NCBI GenBank assembly: GCA_041394405.1
Contig: JAWKIF010000009.1
Span: forward strand, 248,001-312,000
DNA from: Microthrix sp041394405
GTDB lineage: Bacteria; Actinomycetota; Acidimicrobiia; Acidimicrobiales; Microtrichaceae
Length of the DNA stretch: 64,000 nucleotides
Reading direction: 5' to 3'
Part shown: piece after piece, positions 41,122 through 49,336 of the stretch
How positions within the stretch are numbered: the first letter of the stretch is position 1
Layout of the letters: the number at the start of each line of letters is the position of its first letter
Notes under the pieces: generated by a model
Databases searched by the model: none
Seen by the model: the letters and a program-made list of their open reading frames with translations, nothing else
What the model was told of the DNA's origin: nothing
Translations under genes and position numbers: made by a program

Positions 41122-41712
41122 CTACAGCGGGGGCGGGTTCCGCCAATCGATCTCGCTGGCTGCTGCGCCAAGCTGCGCGACGAACTCGTCGCACCGGGTC
41201 GCCCACTGGTTCTCCTTGCCGAACACCACCACCTGAACGCCGATGCCCATCCACTGCCCGTCCGGCAGGAAGAACATGAAGTTGCGGTAGCGGGTCTTGA
41301 GCTCGGAATAGTCGAACCACTCGCACCGCAGGCCTGCTCGGTCGAGGCCGAAGAGCAGCTTCTTGGGTCGCACTCGAAACTGGCCTCCCGCTGAGGCCAC
41401 GAGCAGTTGCGAGTCGGTGAGGAACAGGTACACGGATCGCTCGCGATATGCCAGCCTCCGTTCCGGGTCGAGGCCGCGCAGCCCACCGTGGTGGTTGATG
41501 TCGTAGGGCGCCGGCGAGTTGCCGCTCATCCCGTCTTCGTGAGAGGCGGTCGATGATCCCTGGACGAACCCCCGCCAGGTCTGCTGGGGACAGTTGGCCG
41601 CGAACCAGGCGTCGAGGTGTTCCGTCTTCACGTCGAGCCACTCACTGCCCACCGCCAACGCACCACGAATCCGCCATGGCCACAACCTTTCCCACACCGG
41701 CCGGTGCGTCAA
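41122..41712 (-). CDS. Hypothetical soluble protein
   Basis: Up to 196 residues; the true start is uncertain (TTG at 41712, or GTG at 41697 or 41652, none with a clear ribosome-binding site). The protein has SVYLFLTDSQLLVASAGGQF, RPKKLLFGLDRAGLRCEWFD and FMFFLPDGQWMGIGVQVVVF, alternating strands that resemble a PH-like barrel, then a C-terminal helix TRCDEFVAQLGAA. No family is recognised. It lies at the edge of a decayed zone; codon use and G/C at third positions are normal, so it appears intact. Confidence 0.6.
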   Translation of the reverse strand: MTHRPVWERLWPWRIRGALAVGSEWLDVKTEHLDAWFAANCPQQTWRGFVQGSSTASHEDGMSGNSPAPYDINHHGGLRGLDPERRLAYRERSVYLFLTDSQLLVASAGGQFRVRPKKLLFGLDRAGLRCEWFDYSELKTRYRNFMFFLPDGQWMGIGVQVVVFGKENQWATRCDEFVAQLGAAASEIDWRNPPPL

Positions 41713-41787
41713 CCCTGGACGGTCGTCGATACCCGCGCTGACGGCATCGTCTGCGCAGATCTAGCCGACGCCTGGGAGGATGAGCGC

Positions 41788-42509
41788 ATGTGGTTCGACG
41801 ACCTGGTCGGCTTCCAGGAGACCTCGGCGGAACAGGTGCGCCGGCACCTACGCGTCGATGGCAAGGAACCCAAGGCCCGCCTGCGCGGTCGCCTGCGGCG
41901 CCGGCACCATCGTGCGCAGCTACTTCGCCGACGTGAACGGCCAGGTCGGCCAGAGCGCCAGCAACCAGATCAACTATCTGGCCGACGTCGCCACCCACCT
42001 CTACCCCAACGGCGACCCGGCGTGGACCATGACCAACGGCTACGCCATGTTCAACGAGTGGGCTCTCGCCCAACTGAACGAACGCCTCGTTGAGATGTCG
42101 GAACCCGAACTCGACGACATCCGAGCCCGGCTGCGCATCGGCGTGCACCACAACGTCGAGGTGACCACCGCATTCCTCTGGACAAGCCGTCACGCAGGCC
42201 TACTGCTCGGCGCTTCCCGTGGCCTACAACCGCCTCCCAGAAGCCAGCTTCGAGCCGTTCGCCCGGCTCGTACTCGAAGCGTCCTACGAAGCCACGCTCC
42301 GCACCGCAGCGCTCAGCGTCGAGCGGGGCGGCAACCCCGCCGTCTTCCTCACGATGCTCGGCGGCGGGGTCTTCGGCAACGACCAAGATTGGATCATCGA
42401 CGCCATCGACCGAGCCTGCACCCTGCTCAGCGACGCACCGATTGATGTGGCCATCGTGGCCTACCGCTCGCCCTCACCTGCGATTGCCGCATTGATCGAC
42501 CGCAGGTAG
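41788..42509 (+). pseudogene. Remnant of a conserved macro/PARG-like protein gene, multiple lesions
   Basis: The ATG at 41788 with GGGAGGA upstream opens MWFDDLVGFQETSAEQVRRH. At about 41868 the match jumps frame to ACAVACGAGTIVRSYFADVN and runs to RLRIGVHHNVEVT, and near 42180 it jumps frame again to VTQAYCSALPVAYNRLPEAS and on to the stop at 42507. The order and motifs (CGAGTI, YCSALPVAY, LVLEASYEAT, GGGVFGN) match a widespread uncharacterised protein of about 290 residues that I recall as having a macro-domain-like or PARG-like character. About 70-80 residues are gone between the first two blocks. At least two lesions make it non-functional. The family identity is from memory only. Confidence 0.65.
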
Positions 42510-42703
42510 ATCGATCTGGTCGGCGAGAGCTTCCGTTCCTTCCAGCGGAATGAGGTCGGCTTTGACTCACATGGTGGCTCTCGGTGGGAGGCCCACGTCA
42601 GGAATCGTGGCGAGGATGGCTTGGGGCCGACAACAACGATCTGGTCCGCACCGAGGATCGCGCCCGCTACTCGGAGCAGGTGTGCGGGATCGTCCCGCGT
42701 CAT
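42510..42703 (-). pseudogene. Remnant of nucleotidyltransferase-like partner of the XRE gene
   Basis: The ATG at 42703 overlaps the stop of the XRE gene (ATGA), as in an operon. It reads MTRDDPAHLLRVAGAILGAD and IVVVG, then the frame is lost. A shifted frame gives QAILATIPDVGLPPRATM, an in-frame TGA at 42567-42569, then VKADLIPLEGTEALADQID. These pieces resemble the start of a nucleotidyltransferase-like antitoxin/toxin protein (GSQAILG and EADLYP-type motifs). The remnant stops where the other pseudogene ends. The protein cannot be made. Confidence 0.6.
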
Positions 42704-43221
42704 GCGGCCTCGCTCGGGCTGATCGAACGTAGCGCCTCGTTGCGTTCAGCATCGGTGATCACCCCGGCGAAGGGGGTCATCTGGCGGAGGTCAATTGCGT
42801 GCTGAGTACGGGCGAGCATCGCCGTGACGATTTCGTCGGTCGGCCGGTCGAGGAGATCGTTCCATTCGTCAAGCCAACGAGCTGAATGGCCTCGGTGGGC
42901 ATCGCGAAGTCGGCCGAGGTTGTGCCGGGCCTTCTCAATGGCGCGGTCGGGGTCTTCCAGGAGTCGTGCTGCGATTCGTCGGTGGATCGCCAGGCTCTTC
43001 TCCTCGACCCTGGTCCATCGGGGCGCGTCGCTGCAGGGCGCGACGTCAAGAGTGAAACCGCACGCTTCCAGTAGTCGGACAAGGGTCGAAACGTTCGGCG
43101 TGACGCGCCCCGATTCGTAGGCCGCCACGGTTGGCTGCGACGTACCAGCCGCGTTCGCGAGTGCCTTCTGTGACATCCCAACTCGTTTGCGACAGCTGCG
43201 AAGCCGAGCGGCCACGTCCAT
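42700..43221 (-). CDS. XRE-family helix-turn-helix protein with C-terminal extension
   Basis: 173 residues. The HTH is residues 4-62: LRSCRKRVGMSQKALANAAG, then TSQPTVAAYESGRVTPNVST. The C-terminal part has ARLLEDPDRAIEKARHNLGR, WLDEWNDLLDRP and TPFAGVITDAERNEAL. I recognise this extended XRE type as the partner of a nucleotidyltransferase-like gene in many actinobacteria; here that partner is broken. The 4-nt overlap with the remnant shows they were one operon. If the pair was a toxin-antitoxin module, the surviving HTH gene is probably the harmless half. Confidence 0.78.
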   Translation of the reverse strand: MDVAARLRSCRKRVGMSQKALANAAGTSQPTVAAYESGRVTPNVSTLVRLLEACGFTLDVAPCSDAPRWTRVEEKSLAIHRRIAARLLEDPDRAIEKARHNLGRLRDAHRGHSARWLDEWNDLLDRPTDEIVTAMLARTQHAIDLRQMTPFAGVITDAERNEALRSISPSEAA

Positions 43222-43291
43222 CCGATGATGATATCAGATCAGATATGAGCTCGAAGGCCCGGGCGATGCTTCACAGGTTGGAGAGCGCCGC

Positions 43292-44242
43292 TCAGCACCC
43301 CGCGGCCATGTTGGCTAGCGCCGCAACCTCGCCAGGATCGGCGGTCAGGCCCCAACGGAGCTTCACGGTCACCCAATCGCCTACATACGAGCACCAGCTG
43401 GCTGTGTTCGGGGGTTGCCATTCCGAAGGGTCACTGTCCGATTTGGACCGGTTCGTCGCTGCGCTCACCGCAACGAGGGTCTCGGGCGCGTCCAAGTCGT
43501 TAGCAAAGGCAGCGCGACGGTCGGGGTCCCAACGCGAAGCACCGCTGCGCCAAGCCTCACCAAGCGGCACCAGGTGATCGATCTCGAGCTCGGACGAGTC
43601 AGGTGTGGTGTAGCCGTCGTATGCGGACAACCATCCACCGCCCGGGAGCCCAGGGAGGCTGTCGTCGCGTTCGGCAGCGAGCACTTCGCACCGTGTGTCG
43701 CATCCGTCGTCGTCTGCGTCGACCCACCCTGCAAACAGCTCCCGGTCGTAGCTGCCCTGATCTGCTTCCGGTGCGACGGAGAGTTGGTCGATCAAAGCAG
43801 GAACCTCACCAGCCAGGCTGGCAGCGGTGGTTGTGGCTGGTGCGGCAGTCGTGGGGGCGGCAGTGACCGGTGCGCTGATTGTCGGCTGGGCGGTGGTTGG
43901 CGGCGCAGTGGTCGGTGCGCCAGTCGTTGGCGCCGTGGTCGTCGGCGTCGGCTCAGAGGTCGACACCGATGTCGTAGTGGAGGACAACCTGGCGGCCTCA
44001 ACGGCGGCGGCTGTCCGGCGTTCACCGACGCCACCGGCGATCGGGACCGCCAGGCAGAACGCCGTCACCATGACAGCGAACGTCAGGGCAGGTGCCCGGC
44101 GGTCGTTGGGCAGCTGCACCGCCCACAGCCACACGGGCACGGGAAGGGCGAACACCCACACCAGCGCCTGCACTGATCGGCGCTGAGAACGAAAGGCAGC
44201 CCACGTGGGGCGCCAGTCAGTCTTCGCAGCCAATCCCATCAC
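43292..44242 (-). CDS. Envelope-anchored HNH/DUF1524-type nuclease
   Basis: Up to 316 residues. Two hydrophobic helices near the N-terminus (ALVWVFALPVPVWLWAV and LTFAVMVTAFCLAVPIAGG) precede about 60 residues of Thr/Ala/Pro-rich stalk. The C-terminal 150 residues have the HNH/DUF1524 core: SSELEIDHLVPLGEAWRSGA, RRAAFANDLDAPETLVAV, NRSKSDSDPSEWQPPN and a CSYVGDWVTVKLRWGL tail. HIDHLVPL-type His and NRSKSD Asn/Ser-Lys are catalytic in this family. The start (GTG 44242 or ATG 44239) lies inside the end of the Excalibur gene. It is probably displayed outside the membrane. Confidence 0.82.
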   Translation of the reverse strand: MMGLAAKTDWRPTWAAFRSQRRSVQALVWVFALPVPVWLWAVQLPNDRRAPALTFAVMVTAFCLAVPIAGGVGERRTAAAVEAARLSSTTTSVSTSEPTPTTTAPTTGAPTTAPPTTAQPTISAPVTAAPTTAAPATTTAASLAGEVPALIDQLSVAPEADQGSYDRELFAGWVDADDDGCDTRCEVLAAERDDSLPGLPGGGWLSAYDGYTTPDSSELEIDHLVPLGEAWRSGASRWDPDRRAAFANDLDAPETLVAVSAATNRSKSDSDPSEWQPPNTASWCSYVGDWVTVKLRWGLTADPGEVAALANMAAGC

Positions 44243-45095
44243 CGTCCCGGTCCAGATGACCGCCGTACCCGGGGTCGCCGCTATGTACCGGAGCTGCGCT
44301 CGCGGCTCGTGCAGCGTCGCAGTTTTCGTAGTAGACGCGCCCGGCCTCGGGAAGCGGCGCAGCGACCGGGGCAGGCGGCACGTACCCCGTCGTCGGGGGC
44401 GCTGCAGTGGTTGGCGGCAAGGCTGGTGGTGCGGCAGTTGTTGGTGGTGGTGCTTTCGTCGCAGGCGATGGAGCCTTGGTTGTTGGCGCCGCGGTCGTTG
44501 TTGGCGCCGCGGTCGTTGTTGGCGCCGACGTCGTTGTCGTCGCCCGCGGCGTCGTCGTGGCCTTGGACGTTGAGGTTGACCCGACTTGTTCAGTCGTGGG
44601 CGTCATGTCGGCAAACCGCACCTCCCCGGTACGGTCGCGCTCAGTGGCGACAAACGCTCCCTCAGCCAGTCCTGCGAGGACGGAGAGCATGCAGAATCCG
44701 GCAGCACTCACGGCCAACCACGGCCAGGTTTTCGACCAACCCGATCGCCGTGGCGCCATATCGTGCTGATGCGCCGAGGTCGCCGCAGCCAACTGTGGCT
44801 GGCCGCCGATGCCAACAACGGAAGACTGCTGTGCAGCGTTCGTCATCGCAGGATTGGCCGTTGGTCTTGGAAACGGAGGTGGCGTGCCCGGGCCAGCGGT
44901 GGGCGCTGCGGTTGTCAGGCCCGGTTTCGCGTAGCTGGGGTGTTGCTCCGGCGGATACCACCTTCCATTGGAAGCCTGCCACCACCCTCCGTTGCCCTGC
45001 CGGACAAAGTTGGGGTGCTGCTCAGGCGCGTAGTAGCGCCCGTCGGAAGCCAGCCACCACCCAGCGTTGCCCTGCTCGTCACCCACAGCCGTCAC
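44217..45095 (-). CDS. Membrane protein with two GWW repeats, Thr/Pro stalk and Excalibur domain
   Basis: 292 residues. Two tandem copies of a GWWxASxGRxYxPEQHP motif occupy residues 12-51 (AGWWLASDGRYYAPEQHP and GGWWQASNGRWYPPEQHP), a small Trp-rich cytoplasmic fold found in actinobacteria. A TM helix follows (WPWLAVSAAGFCMLSVLAGL, about residues 123-142). Then come about 80 residues of Thr/Ala/Pro (TTAAPTTTAAPTT) and a C-terminal Excalibur calcium-binding domain (YYENCDAARAAS, DRDGDGIGCED). The end overlaps the HNH gene start by 23-26 nt. The same stalk architecture is shared with that nuclease. Confidence 0.83.
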   Translation of the reverse strand: MTAVGDEQGNAGWWLASDGRYYAPEQHPNFVRQGNGGWWQASNGRWYPPEQHPSYAKPGLTTAAPTAGPGTPPPFPRPTANPAMTNAAQQSSVVGIGGQPQLAAATSAHQHDMAPRRSGWSKTWPWLAVSAAGFCMLSVLAGLAEGAFVATERDRTGEVRFADMTPTTEQVGSTSTSKATTTPRATTTTSAPTTTAAPTTTAAPTTKAPSPATKAPPPTTAAPPALPPTTAAPPTTGYVPPAPVAAPLPEAGRVYYENCDAARAASAAPVHSGDPGYGGHLDRDGDGIGCED

Positions 45096-45204
45096 TCCCT
45101 GGCGGCGCTCAACCGCATAGGGCGTTCAGCCTAGAAGGTGGAGCGGATCATGTCGCTTAAGGCACGGCTGCCCGAGCGCCGAACCGATCGAGCTCGGTCG
45201 GTTC

Positions 45205-45444
45205 CTATCGCTTCTCGCAGGCGATCTTGTCCTTGTCGCGATCGAGGCGAGCGTTCAGCTGATACAGGTTGGCATCGCGTCGAAAGCTCGTCACCGGAGT
45301 ACCGGACGTCTTATCGACGGCGCCCGGCAGGCCAACCCCGTGGGGATAGGTCTTGTTCAGCTCTGTGCAGTTCTTGTACTCACAGCTGGTGAGGCCGAAG
45401 CTGGCAGCAACGAGCAGGATGGTGGCAAGTCCGAGTCGTTTCAC
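45205..45444 (-). CDS. Small Excalibur-domain lipoprotein
   Basis: 79 residues. MKRLGLATILLVAASFGLTSC is a lipoprotein signal with Cys21 at the lipobox. The rest is one Excalibur domain: EYKNCTELNKTYPHGVG and the DRDKDKIACEK calcium loop. Most likely it is anchored in the outer face of the membrane and binds Ca2+. It precedes the GWW/Excalibur gene by 109 nt on the same strand and is probably part of the same locus. Confidence 0.85.
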   Translation of the reverse strand: MKRLGLATILLVAASFGLTSCEYKNCTELNKTYPHGVGLPGAVDKTSGTPVTSFRRDANLYQLNARLDRDKDKIACEKR

Positions 45445-45690
45445 CGTTGAAATCTATCCGCAAGTACCCAGAACGACGCCAAGTGTCGAAGGGTCCACTC
45501 ACCGGTCGGCAGTCGTTCGCAGTGGCGAACTCGTGGCGGGATCAGCAACCCCATTGGCGGCTGAGCCGATCTCGTCCGCCCGCGAGTCGCCCCGACCAGT
45601 GTGGCTGTCGGGGAGCATCGCTGACCCCCGGTTCCGGCATTGGCGCGGCTGGTCGGCACCGCCTCCGATTCGCCTGGAATACTGACGGCC

Positions 45691-46890
45691 ATGACAGACG
45701 CTGACGCAGCCAAGGTTGAAGCCGCCATCGACGCCCTCCTGGCGGAGCACGACCCCAAGGCCGAGGGGTACGAGGAGTTCCGGGGCAACCAGTTCGATGC
45801 GGGGCTGGCCTGGGTGCAATACCCCGTGGGTCACGGCGGCCTGGGCGTGGCGCCACAGCTGCAGCGAGACGTGAACAAGCGTCTCGCCGAGGCAGGTGCA
45901 CCGCCCATGGACCTGTCGATGTTCTTCATCGCCCTGGCTGCACCAACCATCGTCACCCACGGCGACGAGGACGTGAAGCAGCGCTTCCTGCGCCCGATGT
46001 TCACCGGTGAGGAGAAGTGGTGCCAGCTGTTCTCCGAACCCGGCGCCGGGTCGGACTTTGCAGGTCTGGGCACCAAAGCCGTCAAGGACGGCGACGAATG
46101 GGTGGTGAACGGCCAGAAAGTGTGGAACACCCTGGCCCACATCGCCGATTGGGGCATGTTGGTGGCCCGCACCGACCCCAACGTGCGCAAGCACCGGGGC
46201 ATGACCTACTTCGCCCTCGACATGCACGCACCCGGGGTGGACGTCCGGCCCCTGCGCCAGATCACCGGCGAGGCCGAGTTCAACGAGGTCTACATGACCG
46301 ACGTCGTCGTGCCCGACGCGCACCGCATCGGGGCCGAGGGCGAGGGCTGGCGGGCGGCGCTCACCACCCTGATGAACGAGCGCACCGCCATCGGCGGCAG
46401 CGGTGGCGGTGGGGGCGCCCCCAAGGCGGGCAGCGGACCGATCGCCGAGCTCATCAACGCCTACCAGGCCAACGCCGATGCACTGACGGCGGCCGCACGC
46501 GACGAGGTGATGAAGCTGTACGTACGGGCCGACGTGCTGCGCCTCACCAACTGGCGGGCCTCGCAGGCCGCCAAGGCGGGCAACCCCGGCCCCGAGGGCT
46601 CGGTGGGCAAGGCGATGGGTGCCGTCTTGAACCAGGACATCACCGCCGCCGTGCTGGACGTGATGGGCCCCGCCGGCCAGGTGGACTACGACTTCACCTT
46701 CCGCCGCCCCGAGATCGCGGCGTTGTCGGGCGGCACCCCGGGCCATGCGTTCCTCCGCTCGCAGGCCAACACCATCGAGGGCGGCACGACCAACATCATG
46801 AAGAACATCCTCGGCGAACAGATCCTCGGCCTGCCGGGCGAGCCCCGCACGGACAAGGACGTCCCCTGGATCGACGTGCCCCGCGGGTAG
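45691..46890 (+). CDS. Acyl-CoA dehydrogenase
   Basis: 399 residues from the ATG at 45691. The middle-domain FAD motif is CQLFSEPGAGSDFAGLGTKA and VNGQKVWNTLAHIADWGMLV, followed by EFNEVYMTDVVVPDAHRIG. The C-terminal domain has AKAGNPGPEGSVGKAMGAVL and ends with FLRSQANTIEGGTTNIMKN and ILGEQILGLPGEPR. It oxidises an acyl-CoA with FAD. It resembles unit 2 of the fused protein at 32655. It stands alone at the edge of the Excalibur locus and faces it divergently. Confidence 0.9.
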   Translation: MTDADAAKVEAAIDALLAEHDPKAEGYEEFRGNQFDAGLAWVQYPVGHGGLGVAPQLQRDVNKRLAEAGAPPMDLSMFFIALAAPTIVTHGDEDVKQRFLRPMFTGEEKWCQLFSEPGAGSDFAGLGTKAVKDGDEWVVNGQKVWNTLAHIADWGMLVARTDPNVRKHRGMTYFALDMHAPGVDVRPLRQITGEAEFNEVYMTDVVVPDAHRIGAEGEGWRAALTTLMNERTAIGGSGGGGGAPKAGSGPIAELINAYQANADALTAAARDEVMKLYVRADVLRLTNWRASQAAKAGNPGPEGSVGKAMGAVLNQDITAAVLDVMGPAGQVDYDFTFRRPEIAALSGGTPGHAFLRSQANTIEGGTTNIMKNILGEQILGLPGEPRTDKDVPWIDVPRG

Positions 46891-46962
46891 CCCGGCAAGG
46901 CTCACCTCGGGTCACCTCTCGACTGAGCCTCAGGCGTTGGCCGATCAGTATCATCTCGGCCC

Positions 46963-47400
46963 GTGGGGGACAGCGGGCGTGAGGTCGAGAACCTGGTGTA
47001 CACCTACGCGGAGCGCATCGACTCAGGCGATCTGGTAGGTGTGGCGGAGCTGTTCGCCCACGGCCGCATCCAGGCGGCGCCGGGCGTGGTCTTCGAGGGC
47101 GCCGAGCAGGTGCGATCCATGTACGAGGGAGCGACGCGGCTGTATGCCGACGGCACGCCCCGCACCAGGCACGTCACTACCAACGTGGCGGTGACCGTTG
47201 CCGATGATGACCTGACGGCAGCTGCGCGGTCGTACTACACGGTGTTCCAGGCGACCGACGAGCTTCCGTTGCAGGCGATCATCGCCGGGCGCTACCACGA
47301 CACCTTCCATCGCGTGGAGGGTGAGTGGCGCTTCGACACCCGGGAGATGTTCGTTGAACTCACCGGCAACCTCGACCACCACCTGCTCTTCGACCTGTAG
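46963..47400 (+). CDS. SnoaL-like protein (nuclear transport factor 2 fold)
   Basis: 145 residues from GTG. EVENLVYTYAERIDSGDLVGVAELFA, VVFEGAEQVRSMYEG, RTRHVTTNVAVTV and the C-terminal sheet AIIAGRYHDTFHRVEGEWRF are the SnoaL_4 pattern. No catalytic role can be set. The gene is 72 nt after the acyl-CoA dehydrogenase and may be co-transcribed. Similar genes elsewhere in the window accompany oxygenases. Confidence 0.75.
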   Translation: MGDSGREVENLVYTYAERIDSGDLVGVAELFAHGRIQAAPGVVFEGAEQVRSMYEGATRLYADGTPRTRHVTTNVAVTVADDDLTAAARSYYTVFQATDELPLQAIIAGRYHDTFHRVEGEWRFDTREMFVELTGNLDHHLLFDL

Positions 47401-47471
47401 CAGCGATCCCCCGTGGGGGCCCGGGAACGGCGAGCCGACACGCAGGCACGGTGCCCATCGCCGTAGCTGCC

Positions 47472-47540
47472 CCGCTCGAAGAGCCGCTTGAGGTAGCCGT
47501 CGGGATCCTGGACCCGCACCTGGCGGTTGCCCACCTCCGC
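47472..47540 (-). pseudogene. Fragment of a VOC/glyoxalase C-terminus
   Basis: EVGNRQVRVQDPDGYLKRLF is the typical last strand of a VOC-superfamily protein (VxVxDPDGYLVRLFE). Nothing else of the fold can be followed upstream in any frame. The remaining 47401-47701 interval shows no gene on either strand. It appears to be a gene fragment in the decayed zone. Confidence 0.45.
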
Positions 47541-47701
47541 AGCCCCGTCAGTACCCCCGATCCTCCGACGAAGCGAGCGGCGCCTACTGGTCGAGTCCCG
47601 CTTTTGGCCACCAGGCGATGTCGTTTTCAGCCACCTTGGCGCCGCGGCTTCCGGGAGTCCGCGTGGGGTTCCTCCCAGACGCAATTGAACGCTCGGCCGG
47701 G

Positions 47702-48115
47702 CTACTCGGTGAGCGGTCGATAGTCGCCACGCGGGCCTGGGGTGATGTTGACCAGCTGGCCCGGCTCCACCAACCGGATCAGGTGCCAGACCCCCTGGGG
47801 CACGATGAGCGCCTGCCCCGGGTCCACCCGAACCGTCTCCGCGCCCGCGTCGAGTTCGAGGTCCACGTCGATCGCGCCGGACACCATGATCAGCACCTCG
47901 TCGCCGTCCGGGTGCATCTCTCCGTTGTGCGGCGGCATGGTGTCGCCCGTCAGCCTGCTCAACCCGATCGTGTGGCCATCGAGGCGCAGTGGCGGACCGG
48001 CCGCATGGGCCATCAACCGGGCGATGCCGTCGGCCCGCAGGCCGATCACCTCGCCCTCCAGGTCGATCACGGTTCCCGGCACGATGCCGGCGCTGCCCTC
48101 ACCCATCTCCCTCAT
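47702..48115 (-). CDS. Cupin-domain protein
   Basis: 137 residues from the ATG at 48115, with GACGGAG upstream. The single double-stranded beta-helix shows LTGDTMPPHNGEMHPDGDEV (first metal motif), VLIMVSGAIDVDLELDAGAE and VDPGQALIVPQGVWHLIRLV (second motif, ending GxWH). Cupins of this size bind a metal and act as dioxygenases, isomerases or ligand sensors. No partner gene is adjacent. Confidence 0.78.
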   Translation of the reverse strand: MREMGEGSAGIVPGTVIDLEGEVIGLRADGIARLMAHAAGPPLRLDGHTIGLSRLTGDTMPPHNGEMHPDGDEVLIMVSGAIDVDLELDAGAETVRVDPGQALIVPQGVWHLIRLVEPGQLVNITPGPRGDYRPLTE

Positions 48116-48262
48116 CTCCGTCTTGCTCGCCGGCGTTCCGAGCGTCCTACATCCCGCCACCCAACGCAACGAACCCAGGCGCCGTCGATCCGCTGTGCTG
48201 GGCGGCGAATGCTCCGCCCCCTGACGCGGACCGGACCGGTGCGACGGCAATAGTCTCGGCTC

Positions 48263-48799
48263 ATGGGCGACCCCATCGAACGGCTTCGAGCGGACAGCAG
48301 GGCAGGACGATCATCGGCCCTGGATCAGCTGTCGGTGAACGAACGCAGCCAGGTGCTCACCCGGCTTCTGGCCTCGCACCCGGAACTCGTCGACGAGGCT
48401 GAGGCCGAGGCTCGGGACCTGCTTTCCGACGAGTCGTCCGGCGCAGTCGAAGAGGACCTTGCGTTCGAGCTCGGATCCCTCGGGATCGACGACCTTGCGC
48501 CGCGTTGCGGACGGATTCCAGGACTCGGCTATGTCAATGAGGGCGAGGCCGCCTACGAGTTGCTTCGCGAGACGACCGAGCCGTTCTTGGCCGACATGGA
48601 GCGACGCTCCAAGTTGGGGCTCGCGAAGGAAGCCTCGGCGATCGCAACCGGGATCATCGCAGGCCTGAAGCGGTGCGAGGACCCGGAGATGGGAACAGTG
48701 CTGGCCTATGCGGGCGAAGACTCCCTCATCGACCTCGCAGACGAGACCATCAGCCGAGCACAGCGATGCGGCATCACCGTGCCGGAGGAAGACGACTGA
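48263..48799 (+). CDS. Hypothetical helical protein
   Basis: 178 residues, acidic, all-alpha by eye (ERLRADSRAGRSSALDQLSV, ELVDEAEAEARDLLSDESSG, YELLRETTEPFLADMERRSK). No motif for catalysis, membrane or DNA binding is recognised. The start ATG is 12 nt upstream of the ERLRAD helix. G/C at the third codon position is somewhat lower than in the neighbours, as in the rest of the 41-49 kb zone. Confidence 0.6.
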   Translation: MGDPIERLRADSRAGRSSALDQLSVNERSQVLTRLLASHPELVDEAEAEARDLLSDESSGAVEEDLAFELGSLGIDDLAPRCGRIPGLGYVNEGEAAYELLRETTEPFLADMERRSKLGLAKEASAIATGIIAGLKRCEDPEMGTVLAYAGEDSLIDLADETISRAQRCGITVPEEDD

Positions 48800-48937
48800 G
48801 CGGCCGCACTGGCGCGCGCCGACCCCGCACCGGATGACGGCGTCCAGCCAAACATCCGGGTGGAGACCACGATGGTCAATGGCGCTTGGCCCGCACGAGC
48901 GGATGTGAACGATCGATGGCGGAACTGAAGCTCGCCG

Positions 48938-49285
48938 TCAGGCATCGGCCAGTCCTGTGGAGAGCGACTCGGTCGGCGGGCGCTCGGCGGTCTCGGAGGA
49001 GGCTCGGTAGAACTCGACGGCGAAGGTCGCCGGCTCGCCCAGCACCACGTGGTGATGTCGCTGCGGCGGGATGACCAGGGCCCCGCCCGACGCCACGGAG
49101 ACCTGCTGATCGGGCGCGTCCTCGAAGACGAATCCGACCGAGCCGGAGCGGACGACGAGGCGTCCCCACACGCCCGCCGCCACCTGGTGTGCCTTCAGCA
49201 AGCCGGCGGGCACCGTGTCGTTGTCGAAGACGTTGGTGGTCCGTACCAGCTGGACGTCGTCGGGCAGTTCGGGAAGGTCGGTCAT
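48938..49285 (-). CDS. DUF1971/TehB-like small cupin-type protein
   Basis: 115 residues. VRTTNVFDNDTVPAGLLKAH, VAAGVWGRLVVRSGSVGFVF and LVIPPQRHHHVVLG match the DUF1971 fold, which also occurs as an N-terminal domain attached to some tellurite-resistance methyltransferases. The small beta-barrel may bind a metal or ligand. It lies 51 nt before the SelO gene stop on the same strand and may be co-transcribed with the SelO-MaoC unit. Confidence 0.78.
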   Translation of the reverse strand: MTDLPELPDDVQLVRTTNVFDNDTVPAGLLKAHQVAAGVWGRLVVRSGSVGFVFEDAPDQQVSVASGGALVIPPQRHHHVVLGEPATFAVEFYRASSETAERPPTESLSTGLADA

Positions 49286-49336
49286 GTGCGGTGTCCTCTC
49301 CGGTGAATGACTGGCGGCGTGCGGTTGGGCGTACGC

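Noticed and set aside
41676..41741. Short open frame starting MATTFPTPAG before the 41788 remnant
   Set aside because: 21 codons with no ribosome-binding site and no link to the next frame.
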